The position numbers were made by a program, and so were the translations under genes. The notes under the pieces were generated by a model. The model searched no databases and was not told the DNA's origin. It worked only from the letters and a program-made list of their open reading frames with translations. A DNA stretch of 12,081 nucleotides from DASPMP01 sp035758925 (lineage in GTDB: Bacteria; Gemmatimonadota; Gemmatimonadetes; Gemmatimonadales; Gemmatimonadaceae), in contig DASTVV010000127.1 of assembly GCA_035758925.1 (NCBI GenBank), positions 1 to 12,081 on the forward strand. The letters are read 5' to 3'. Positions 1-6,262 of the stretch are shown here, piece by piece (position 1 is the first letter of the stretch; each line of letters starts with the position of its first letter).

Positions 1-37
1 TTGCCCTTGTCCCCTGTTCCCTGTCCCTAGTCCCTGG
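1..37. repeat. CCCTGT-type short-unit degenerate repeat tract
   Basis: The tract is built of 6-8 base units ending in CCC: TTGTCCCC, TGTTCCC, TGTCCC and TAGTCCC, followed by TGG. It begins at or before the window edge, so its full length is unknown. It overlaps the 3' end of the neighbouring minus-strand gene. The TAG stop at 27-29 and the last two or three codons of that gene lie inside the repeat. The unit is degenerate rather than perfectly tandem, which argues against recent polymerase slippage. From memory, similar tracts occur between genes in several soil-bacterial genomes; this was not checked. Function unknown. Confidence 0.7.
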
Positions 38-506
38 TTGAATCCGGTGGTACTCGACTGGGCATCGCGTTCATCTGGAACAGCCGCCAGCCGCCGTGGT
101 CGCGTCGCCACTCGGCCGTGAACGCGCCTCCGACCGCCACCATATCGCCCCGCGGCACCCGCACCCGCTGCCACCAGCGGCCCGATTGCAGCGCGGTGTC
201 GCCGCGGATCTCGATGGAGTCGGACGTCATCCGCTGGAAGATCACGCGAAACTCCGCGAACTGGTGGAGGAAGTCTCTGATCGCGGCGGGACCGACGATG
301 GGGGCGCGGCCGGGTGCATCGAGCCTTCCGTCGGCGGTGTACAGCGCCGCGATGCTGTCGTGTGCCATGCGCTCCACCAGCGCGTTGTAGTGCTGCAGCG
401 CCTCACGCACAGCTGACCGATCCTGCGCGGTGTGCCCGGGCTGCGCAGCGAGGTCGCGCGGCCCGAGCGCCAGCGCGCACAGCACGACGGCCAGGCAAGT
501 CTTCAT
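27..506 (-). CDS. Exported SnoaL-like / DUF4440-type protein
   Basis: Predicted 159-residue secreted protein of the NTF2-like (SnoaL/DUF4440) fold. These small alpha+beta-cone proteins are either ligand-binding or isomerase/hydrolase-like; no reaction can be assigned here. Residues 1-21 form a signal peptide ending in a DLAA|QP-like cleavage site. Residues 30-147 carry the family pattern: an initial helix (VREALQHYNALVERM), then the ALYTADGRLDAPG strand-turn, VGPAAIRDFL, and a final FTAEWRRDHGGWRLFQM strand pair. The start at 506 is preferred over an upstream in-frame ATG at 548 because it has an AAGGA ribosome site about 5 bases upstream and begins the signal peptide directly. The gene is divergent from the hydrolase-cyclophilin gene across a 44-bp gap. 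Its last codons and TAG stop are made by the CCCTGT-type repeat, so the C-terminal tip is probably not ancestral. Confidence 0.8.
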   Translation of the reverse strand: MKTCLAVVLCALALGPRDLAAQPGHTAQDRSAVREALQHYNALVERMAHDSIAALYTADGRLDAPGRAPIVGPAAIRDFLHQFAEFRVIFQRMTSDSIEIRGDTALQSGRWWQRVRVPRGDMVAVGGAFTAEWRRDHGGWRLFQMNAMPSRVPPDSTRD

Positions 507-525
507 GACGATCCTTGACGAGAAG

Positions 526-539
526 TTGTGGGCCCACAA
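526..539. promoter_or_regulatory. Perfect 14-bp palindrome in divergent intergenic gap
   Basis: The sequence TTGTGGGCCCACAA is its own reverse complement. It sits in the 44-bp space between two divergent starts, 20 bp from one (506) and 11 bp from the other (551). A position like this suits an operator for a dimeric regulator controlling both genes. No convincing -35/-10 pair fits in so short a gap, so at least one promoter probably lies inside the opposite gene. Operator function is inferred from position and symmetry only. Confidence 0.4.
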
Positions 540-550
540 GGTTCCCAAAA

Positions 551-2362
551 ATGAACCTCGATCTCGCGCGTCGCGTCACCAGGCAGACGCTCATCCCGGC
601 CTGGCTACCGCTCGCCATGTTGGTAGTCGTCTCGACGGTCGCTTCGGCGCAGCGGATGGAAGCCGACTACGTTGCCCGCAACTTCCGCTTCGCGAGCGGC
701 GAGACGCTGCCGGAGCTGCGGGTCCACTATGCGACACTCGGCCGGCCGCGGCGCGGAGCAGGTGGTGTGGTGGACAACGCGGTGCTCATGCTCCATGGCA
801 CGACGGGATCCGGTACCGGCCTCGTGTCGCCGATGTCGCCCCTCTTCGCGCCTGGTGAGCTGCTGGACACCAGCCGGTACTTCGTCGTCTTGCCGGACGG
901 CATCGGCCACGGGAAGTCGAGCAAGCCAAGCGACGGACTGCGCATGAAGTTCCCGAAGTACACGTACGACGACATGGTGGACGCGCAACACCGGCTGCTC
1001 ACCGAGGGCCTCAAGGTCGCACACTTGCGGCTCGTGATGGGAACATCCATGGGCTGCATGCACGCCTGGGTGTGGGGCGAGCGCTATCCCGGCTTCGCGG
1101 ACGGCCTGGTGCCGCTCGCCTGTGCGCCGACCGTGATCGCTGGTCGCAACCGCATGATCCGCCGGTTCATCATCGACGCGATCATGAGTGATCCCGAATG
1201 GAAGGGCGGCGATTATCAATCGCCACCGATTCGGGGAATGCGCGCGGCAATGGGCGGGCTGTGGGTCATGACCTCTGCTCCGCTGGTGCAGCACCGTCAG
1301 GCGCCGACGCGCGCGCAGGCCGATTCCGCGATGACGGCCTATCTCGATCGGCAGTCGCGCGCGCTCGACGCGAACGACGTGATCTACGCATTCGAGGCAT
1401 CGCGCGAATACGATCCGTCGGCGCGACTCGAGTCCATCGCGGTCCCCGTGTTGGCCATCAACTCCGCGGATGATTTCGTGAACCCGCCGGAGCTGGGCCT
1501 GATGGAGAAGCTCATCCCGCGGGTGAAGAACGCGCGCTACGTGCTCATTCCCACGAGCGAGCGCACACGCGGCCACGGCACGCACTCGCGGCCCGACGTC
1601 TGGCATGATTACCTGGCCGAGTTCCTCGCATCCCTGCCGCCGCCAGATGTCTCGAACGCGCTGACGCACGACTCGTCGCGCATGCTGACGCGGGGCGCAT
1701 CGCGCATGCTGACGCAGGGCGCATCGCGCATGCTGACGAATGACTCATCACGCATGATGAAGAATGTCCTGCTCGATCCCGACAGTCCGGAGTGGTCGAA
1801 GCCCGCCCCCGCCGTCTCCCACCTGACGTTCGAAACCACGAAAGGGACGTTCGTGATCGAGCTCATTCGGGACTGGGGACCCCTTGGCGCTGACCGCTTC
1901 TACAACCTGGCGCGCCTGGGGTACTACGACGACACGCGGTTCCACCGCGTCGACAGCAACTACATCGCGCAGTTCGGCCTCCATGGCGATCCGGCGGTGA
2001 ATGCCGCCTGGAAATCGCATCCGCTGGCCGACGACGCGCCGCGCAGCCGGAACGCGCGCGGAACCTTCGCGTTCGCGTACCTGGGACCCGGCCATCCGAA
2101 CACTCGGAACACCCAGGTGTACGTGAACCTGGCCGACAACGCCCGCAACGACGCCGAGCCTTTCACCGTGCTCGGCCGTGTCGTCGAGGGAATGGCTGTG
2201 CTCGACAGTCTGTATGCAGGTTACGGCGAGCGTTCCGGTGGTGGAATGCGCCAGGGCCGGCAGGGTCCGCTCGAAGCCGGCGGAAACGCCTACATGGACA
2301 GGGAATACCCGCTGCTGGACCGGATCATCCGCGTGACCGTCGCGACGGTCCGGCCTCGCTGA
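551..2362 (+). CDS. Exported alpha/beta hydrolase (MetX-like) fused to cyclophilin-type PPIase
   Basis: Predicted 603-residue exported two-domain protein. Residues 1-34 are a signal peptide with hydrophobic core LPLAMLVVVSTVASA. Residues 36-362 are an alpha/beta hydrolase of the homoserine O-acetyltransferase superfamily. The oxyanion segment LHGTTGSG is at 81-88 and the nucleophile elbow GTSMGCM has Ser166. The acid is probably Asp307 or Asp308 in NSADD, and the His is probably His342 in RGHGTHS. Export argues against a methionine-synthesis role; the acyl substrate is unknown. Residues 371-402 are four 8-residue repeats. Residues about 405-600 are a cyclophilin domain (FETTKGTFVIEL, FHRV with Arg466, FGLHGDP, NTRNTQVYVN, GNAYMDREYPLLDRI) resembling free-standing exported isomerases. 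The start at 551 directly precedes the signal peptide; an in-frame ATG at 515 would add 12 residues before it. The ribosome site (AAGG at 538-541) is weak. The second half has no signal of its own, so it is exported only as a fusion. An assembly or sequencing indel joining two genes is the alternative. Confidence 0.85.
   Translation: MNLDLARRVTRQTLIPAWLPLAMLVVVSTVASAQRMEADYVARNFRFASGETLPELRVHYATLGRPRRGAGGVVDNAVLMLHGTTGSGTGLVSPMSPLFAPGELLDTSRYFVVLPDGIGHGKSSKPSDGLRMKFPKYTYDDMVDAQHRLLTEGLKVAHLRLVMGTSMGCMHAWVWGERYPGFADGLVPLACAPTVIAGRNRMIRRFIIDAIMSDPEWKGGDYQSPPIRGMRAAMGGLWVMTSAPLVQHRQAPTRAQADSAMTAYLDRQSRALDANDVIYAFEASREYDPSARLESIAVPVLAINSADDFVNPPELGLMEKLIPRVKNARYVLIPTSERTRGHGTHSRPDVWHDYLAEFLASLPPPDVSNALTHDSSRMLTRGASRMLTQGASRMLTNDSSRMMKNVLLDPDSPEWSKPAPAVSHLTFETTKGTFVIELIRDWGPLGADRFYNLARLGYYDDTRFHRVDSNYIAQFGLHGDPAVNAAWKSHPLADDAPRSRNARGTFAFAYLGPGHPNTRNTQVYVNLADNARNDAEPFTVLGRVVEGMAVLDSLYAGYGERSGGGMRQGRQGPLEAGGNAYMDREYPLLDRIIRVTVATVRPR
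1661..1756 (+). repeat. Four 24-bp tandem repeats encoding an 8-residue linker
   Basis: Units are at 1661-1684, 1685-1708, 1709-1732 and 1733-1756. Each starts CTGACG and ends CGCATG; the two middle units differ at one base. They encode LTHDSSRM, LTRGASRM, LTQGASRM and LTNDSSRM. Because 24 is a multiple of three, the reading frame survives any copy number. Each unit carries a TGA in the +1 frame and an ATG in the coding frame, as expected if intergenic repeat DNA had become coding. The outer units share DSSRM and the inner ones GASRM. There are no spacers, so this is not a CRISPR array. Confidence 0.9.
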
Positions 2363-2418
2363 GGACCGGGACAAACCTGTCCGCCAGCTAAATCGACGCG
2401 TCGTTCGTACTTCAAGCG

Positions 2419-2452
2419 GGCCCTCCTGTCAGGGCCAACCGCCGGGTAGAAT
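2419..2452 (+). promoter_or_regulatory. Possible promoter/operator upstream of the DUF305 operon
   Basis: The 158-bp gap at 2363-2520 contains no gene. It holds a perfect 6-bp inverted repeat, GGCCCT (2419-2424) and AGGGCC (2431-2436), with a 6-base spacer. Eleven bases downstream is TAGAAT (2447-2452), one mismatch from the -10 consensus and 68 bp before the 2521 start. No good -35 hexamer is visible at the right spacing, and the inverted repeat covers that place, so an activator- or repressor-controlled promoter is possible. The inverted repeat lacks a T-run, which makes it a poor terminator for the preceding gene. Confidence 0.3.
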
Positions 2453-2520
2453 GGTGTGTCCAATGTGGGCAGCGATCCCGGCACTGGCCTGGAGCTGCTC
2501 TGTCAGGGAGAACGACCAGA

Positions 2521-3189
2521 ATGATTCGATCACACGTGCGCGGTGCGTCCATCGCGGTTGCGCTCGCCACCGCTGCGTGCTCCAGCGCAACACAGGGCAC
2601 CGCGCGTCCTTCGCGACAGACCGCGGCCCCGAGCCCCAGCGACATCGCCGCGATCGCCAAGGCACAAGCCGACAGCGCCCGCCGTCCCTACACGGAAGCG
2701 GACATCCGCTTCATGTCGGGCATGATCAGCCATCACGCCCAGGCCATCAAGATGGCAGGCTGGGCGCCGACACGCGGCGCCGGCTCGTCGGTGAAGATCC
2801 TCTGCGAGCGCATCATCAACGCGCAGCAGGACGAGATCCATTCCATGCAGACCTGGCTGCGCGACCGACGCCAACCTGTCCCGGAAGCGAGCGCCAACGG
2901 GATGAAGATGATGATGAACGGAGTCGAGCACACCATGCTGATGCCCGGCATGCTGACCGACGCCCAGATGCAGCAGCTCGACAAAGCGAGGGGAACCGAA
3001 TTCGACCGGCTCTTCCTCACCTTCATGATCCAGCATCACCGTGGCGCCATCGAGATGGTGAAGGAGCTGTTCGGATCCTACGGCGCCGGTCAGGACGAAA
3101 CCGTGTTCAAGTTCGCGTCCGACGTCAACGTCGACCAGACAACCGAGATCGCGCGGATGGAAAGAATGCTCGCCGCTCTCACACCCTAA
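2521..3189 (+). CDS. DUF305 domain lipoprotein (putative metal/copper-binding)
   Basis: Predicted 222-residue exported protein of the DUF305 family, a ferritin-like four-helix fold. Some DUF305 members (for example cyanobacterial CopM) bind copper in the periplasm. An N-terminal signal ends in ATAAC, so Cys20 may be lipidated, although Thr at -3 is a poor lipobox residue. Two half-repeats of the fold are visible. The first is FMSGMISHHAQAIKMA at 64-79, with His71-His72 and several Met; the second is FMIQHHRGAIEMVKEL at 168-183, with His172-His173. Between them is a Met-rich stretch (NGMKMMMNGVEHTMLMPGM, 126-144). His/Met clusters of this type suit Cu(I) or Cu(II) binding. The ribosome site AGGGAG (2505-2510) lies 10 bases before the ATG. 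The gene ends 14 bp before the LVIVD gene and is almost certainly co-transcribed with it. The metal is inferred. Confidence 0.9.
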   Translation: MIRSHVRGASIAVALATAACSSATQGTARPSRQTAAPSPSDIAAIAKAQADSARRPYTEADIRFMSGMISHHAQAIKMAGWAPTRGAGSSVKILCERIINAQQDEIHSMQTWLRDRRQPVPEASANGMKMMMNGVEHTMLMPGMLTDAQMQQLDKARGTEFDRLFLTFMIQHHRGAIEMVKELFGSYGAGQDETVFKFASDVNVDQTTEIARMERMLAALTP

Positions 3190-3203
3190 AAGAGGAATCA
3201 GCA

Positions 3204-5228
3204 ATGAGACTGTTGAAGCTGTCGCTCGCCGCGGGATTAGCGTCCCTTGCGGCGTGCGCGACCTCCGCGACGTCCGCCGGTGGCGCGATGCAGAGCGGGG
3301 GCGGCATGTCGCCGAACCGCGATCCGCGCGTCGGCCTGAAGGCCGGTTTGTACGATGCTGGCGAGGCGGTGTGGAACCTGAAGATCCTCTCGAAAACGCG
3401 GCCGTCCGCGAAGTTCGAAGGCGTCACCAACTCCGACATCGCCTTCAGCGGCAACTATGCCATCCAGGGCAACTACAACGGCTGGCAGATCTGGGACATC
3501 TCGAATCCCAGCAGCCCGACGCTAAAGACCGCGTACGTCTGCCCCGCGTCGCAGAGCGACGTGTCGGTCTACAAGAACCTGCTCTTCATCTCCGGCGAAG
3601 GCCTGAGCGGCCGACTGGATTGCGGCGCACAGGGCGTCAAGGACACGGTCAGCAACGAGCGTCTCCGCGGCCTTCGCATCTTCGACATCAGCGACATCAC
3701 CAATCCGAGAAACGTCGGCAACGTGCAGACGTGCCGTGGCTCGCACACGCACTCCGTCCTCGTCGATCCAAACGACCAGGAGAACGTGTACGTCTACATC
3801 TCGGGCTCGGCCGGCGTCCGTTCGCCGAGCGAGCTGGCTGGCTGCTCGAGCGTCCAGCCGGAGCAGGACGCGAACTCGGCGCTCTTCCGCATCGAAGTCA
3901 TCAAGGTGCCGGTCGCGCATCCCGAGCAGGCCGCGATCGTGAGCTCGCCCCGCATCTTCAACGACCTCGCCGCGCCCGCACGGCATGGTGAGGCGCCGGA
4001 AGACATCGCGGCCCAGAAGAAGGCCGTCGCCGACGCCAAGGCGTCCGGCGGATTCGTCGGGACGATTCGCGGCAATGAGACGGTCATCCCGGGCCAGTTC
4101 ATCCGTCCAATGCTCGACAGCGTCGTCAAGGCGCGCGGCGGCACGGGCGCCGCGACCGGCGCGGACAGCGCTGCATTGCGTGCGGCCCTTCCCGACCTGT
4201 TGGCCAAGATGTTCCCGCCACGGGCGAGTGGTCCCCGGCGCGGTCCGACGCAGTGCCACGACATCACGTTGTTCCCGGCAATCGGTCTCGCCGGCGGCGC
4301 GTGCGAGGGCTACGGCTTCCTCATCGACATCCGTGATCCGGCGAACCCGAAGCGAATTGCTGAAGTGGCCGACTCCAACTTCTCGTACTGGCACTCAGCC
4401 ACGTTCAACAACGACGGCACGAAGATCCTCTTCTCCGACGAGTGGGGCGGTGGCGGTCAGCCGAAGTGCCGCGTGACGGACAGGCACGAGTGGGGCGCGG
4501 ACGCACTCTTCACCATCGTGAACGGCCAGGGTGGGCCGGTAACGGTCGCCGGCGGCGTTCCGCAGCAGTCGGCCGGCCTGAAGATGCAGTTCCAGACCTA
4601 CTACAAAATGTCGGCGCCGCAGACGGCGTTCGAGAACTGCGTCGCGCACAATGGCTCGCTGGTTCCGATCCCCGGACGCGACATCATGGTGCAGTCCTGG
4701 TATCAGGGCGGCGTCTCGATCTTCGACTGGACGGACATCGCCCACCCGAAGGAGATCGCGTTCTTCGATCGCGGCCCGGTGGACGCCACCCGGATGGGAA
4801 GCGGCGGCACGTGGTCCGTGTACTGGTACAACGGCGCGATGTACAGCTCGGAGATCTCGCGCGGGCTGGACGTCTTCGAGCTGACACCGAGCGCGTTCAT
4901 CACGCAGAACGAGATCGACGCGGCGAAGACCGTGAAGTACGAGTACCTGAATGTGCAGGGCCAGCCGAAGATCGTCTGGCCGGCGAGCTTCGCGCTTGCC
5001 CGTGCATACACGGATCAACTGGAGCGGTCCAATGGACTCTCGCCGGCGCGCATCACGGCAGTGCGTCAGGCCCTGTCGTCCGCGGAAGGCGCCACCGGCG
5101 CGGCGCGGCGTGACGCGCTGACCACGCTGGCTGCGCAGTTGCACACGGAAGCCAATGGCTCCAGCGACTCCGCGAAAGCGCACAAGCTCGCGGCCGCAGT
5201 GGACGGTCTGGCGGCGGCGGCGAAGTAA
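3204..5228 (+). CDS. LVIVD-repeat beta-propeller lipoprotein
   Basis: Predicted 674-residue surface or periplasmic lipoprotein. A canonical lipobox LAAC places the lipidated Cys at residue 18. The body carries spaced LVIVD-type blades with the pattern G-x-x-I-a/D-hydrophobic-x-[ND]-P: GWQIWDISNPSSP (93-105), LRGLRIFDISDITNPRNVG (154-172), YGFLIDIRDPANPKRIAEV (370-388), GGVSIFDWTDIAHPKEIAFF (502-521) and SRGLDVFELTP (552-562). Eight further Cys (113, 140, 177, 214, 351, 367, 422, 479) could form disulfides, consistent with export. An Ala/Lys-rich stretch at 255-345 is probably an insertion between blades, and an Ala-rich helical tail follows residue 610. The biochemical role of the family is unknown. 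The start at 3204 is supported by AGAGGAA at 3191-3197. The open frame continues 5' of this ATG but is there antiparallel to no homology and overlaps the DUF305 gene. Second gene of the operon, closed by the terminator at 5247. Confidence 0.88.
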   Translation: MRLLKLSLAAGLASLAACATSATSAGGAMQSGGGMSPNRDPRVGLKAGLYDAGEAVWNLKILSKTRPSAKFEGVTNSDIAFSGNYAIQGNYNGWQIWDISNPSSPTLKTAYVCPASQSDVSVYKNLLFISGEGLSGRLDCGAQGVKDTVSNERLRGLRIFDISDITNPRNVGNVQTCRGSHTHSVLVDPNDQENVYVYISGSAGVRSPSELAGCSSVQPEQDANSALFRIEVIKVPVAHPEQAAIVSSPRIFNDLAAPARHGEAPEDIAAQKKAVADAKASGGFVGTIRGNETVIPGQFIRPMLDSVVKARGGTGAATGADSAALRAALPDLLAKMFPPRASGPRRGPTQCHDITLFPAIGLAGGACEGYGFLIDIRDPANPKRIAEVADSNFSYWHSATFNNDGTKILFSDEWGGGGQPKCRVTDRHEWGADALFTIVNGQGGPVTVAGGVPQQSAGLKMQFQTYYKMSAPQTAFENCVAHNGSLVPIPGRDIMVQSWYQGGVSIFDWTDIAHPKEIAFFDRGPVDATRMGSGGTWSVYWYNGAMYSSEISRGLDVFELTPSAFITQNEIDAAKTVKYEYLNVQGQPKIVWPASFALARAYTDQLERSNGLSPARITAVRQALSSAEGATGAARRDALTTLAAQLHTEANGSSDSAKAHKLAAAVDGLAAAAK

Positions 5229-5246
5229 GTTCGAACAGTCTTCAGC

Positions 5247-5295
5247 CAAACCGGCGAATGGGCATCCAAGTCCGTTCGCCGGTTTGCGTTTTCCT
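5247..5295 (+). terminator. Rho-independent terminator of the DUF305-LVIVD operon
   Basis: A perfect 12-bp stem pairs CAAACCGGCGAA (5247-5258) with TTCGCCGGTTTG (5275-5286). Four further pairs, two of them G-U, leave an 8-base loop. The stem is followed by GCGTTTTCCTTTC, a moderately T-rich tail. It lies 18 bp after the TAA at 5226-5228. Confidence 0.85.
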
Positions 5296-5302
5296 TTCAA
5301 GA

Positions 5303-5406
5303 ACAACTACGGATCCGAATTCCGCGAATAACGGCACGAATTGGGAAACCCAATCGCTGGTTTTGTGAAATTCGTGTCGATTCGTGGAATTCGGATGAGT
5401 AGTTGT
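5303..5406. repeat. ATTCGTG-type imperfect inverted repeat, about 104 bp
   Basis: The left arm (5303-5342) and right arm (5369-5406) are imperfect reverse complements. Shared blocks are ACAACTAC, ATCCGAATTCC, CGAAT and CACGAATT, separated by short mismatched or unequal bases, about 32 paired positions in all. The right arm also repeats ATTCGTG/ATTCGG directly at 9-10 base spacing. The interarm segment has its own small hairpin, TTGGG-AAA-CCCAA (5341-5353). It lies just beyond the operon terminator and directly abuts the 3' side of a truncated minus-strand gene. It could be a MITE-like or REP-like element. No target-site duplication was recognised and no transposase is nearby. Confidence 0.75.
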
Positions 5407-5410
5407 AGTC

Positions 5411-5578
5411 CCGTCCGCGAGACAAAGCCTGAACCTCGCCGCCCATCAGCCGGATATCCCGCGGATACGTCGCCCGAATCTCCTGCACCAGCGCCTTCAG
5501 GTCGCCGCCATACGGAATGACGAACTGCGTCGGCGGCGTGAACGGTCGGTGCGTGAGCACGAACGCTGGCGTTCGAGT
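5411..5578 (-). pseudogene. Probable remnant of a dihydrofolate-reductase-family (RibD-C-like) protein
   Basis: The minus strand reads TRTPAFVLTHRPFTPPTQF, then DLKALVQEIRATYPRDIRLMGGE. This matches the middle of RibD-C-domain DHFR-like proteins, which typically have a VLTHRP strand, a D-L-x-x-L-V-x-x-L-R helix and a D-I-W-L-x-GGGE strand. Only about 55 residues are recognisable. The N-terminal ~90 residues are absent, because upstream lies the start of the membrane-protein gene. After GGE the frame runs within about 15 residues into the ATTCGTG inverted repeat, so the end of the fold is also missing. The frame stays open to a TGA at 5297-5299 but makes no sensible protein. Assignment rests on motif pattern only. 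Confidence 0.4.
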
Positions 5579-5611
5579 TGCACAAGCACACGGCGTCTGG
5601 TATTTCACCGG

Positions 5612-6247
5612 ATGCCCGCACACGAAATACTGTCCGCCTGGGAGAGCTTCTACGTCATCGTTGGGTCATCGGCCGGCGCGCTTACCGGACTTCAGTTTGT
5701 GGTGATGGCCCTGGTCTCGGAATCGGACGCCGCGAGGGGAGAACGCGAGATAGCGGCATTCGGAACGCCCACCGTTGTCCATTTCTGTGTAGTGCTTCTC
5801 ATCTCGGCGGTCATCAGCGCCCCGTGGCCCCGGCTCAGTTGGCCAGCGATGGTGATTGGACTCTCTGGTGGATTCGGAATCGTCTACTCCGTGATTGTCG
5901 CGCTGCGCGCGCATGGCGCGACGCAGTACCAAGCCGTGCTCGAAGACTGGATCTGGCATGTCGTACTGCCCTTCGTGGCGTACGTCACGCTCGTCGTTGC
6001 AGCGGCCAACATGTTGGGGCACGAGATTCCAGCGCTCTTCGGTGTTGCCGCGAGCTCGGTGGTGCTCGTGTTCATCGGCATCCACAACGCCTGGGACACC
6101 GTCACGTGGGTGACTGTGGGTTCAGCCACAAGAAGGTCTTCGCCAGCCGAAGGCGAGCCCCTCGCGCCAACCGCAGCTGGAGTCTCTGGCGCCCCGACTC
6201 CGTCTGCCAGGCCAGCCTCGCCTCCGTCGCAGGTCGGCAGCACATAG
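5612..6247 (+). CDS. Five-helix membrane protein of unknown function
   Basis: Predicted 211-residue inner-membrane protein; the family is not identified. Hydrophobic segments lie at about 12-36 (FYVIVGSSAGALTGLQFVVMALV), 55-70, 78-98, 115-134 and 139-158. The first segment, with its small-residue GSSAGALTGLQF motif, and the last (VLVFIGIHNAWDTVTW) look like the conserved parts. Residues 169-211 are a Pro/Ala/Ser/Gly-rich tail, probably disordered, encoded by GC-rich DNA with two small hairpins; it looks added. The start at 5612 places only 10 residues before helix 1. An upstream in-frame ATG at 5549 would add an Arg-rich stretch overlapping the DHFR remnant and is less likely. No clear ribosome site is visible. 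The gene converges on the small secreted-protein gene, with 15 bp between stops. Confidence 0.7.
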   Translation: MPAHEILSAWESFYVIVGSSAGALTGLQFVVMALVSESDAARGEREIAAFGTPTVVHFCVVLLISAVISAPWPRLSWPAMVIGLSGGFGIVYSVIVALRAHGATQYQAVLEDWIWHVVLPFVAYVTLVVAAANMLGHEIPALFGVAASSVVLVFIGIHNAWDTVTWVTVGSATRRSSPAEGEPLAPTAAGVSGAPTPSARPASPPSQVGST

Positions 6248-6262
6248 CCGCCGTGTTCTGCG

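Noticed and set aside
605..1669. 354-codon open frame on the minus strand opposite the hydrolase gene
   Set aside because: Its translation is rich in Arg, His and Ala without domain motifs, and the opposite strand encodes a convincing enzyme. High GC keeps antisense frames open.
1661..1756. CRISPR array
   Set aside because: The units are contiguous with no spacers, are read in frame as protein, and no cas gene is present.
2451..3203. 5' extension of the LVIVD frame upstream of 3204
   Set aside because: It overlaps the DUF305 gene in another frame and has no protein-like character; the lipoprotein signal and ribosome site define the start at 3204.
3522..5306. Two long minus-strand open frames (3522-4394 and 4395-5306) opposite the LVIVD gene
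   Set aside because: No recognisable motif, Arg-rich composition, and the plus-strand frame has clear propeller repeats and a lipobox.
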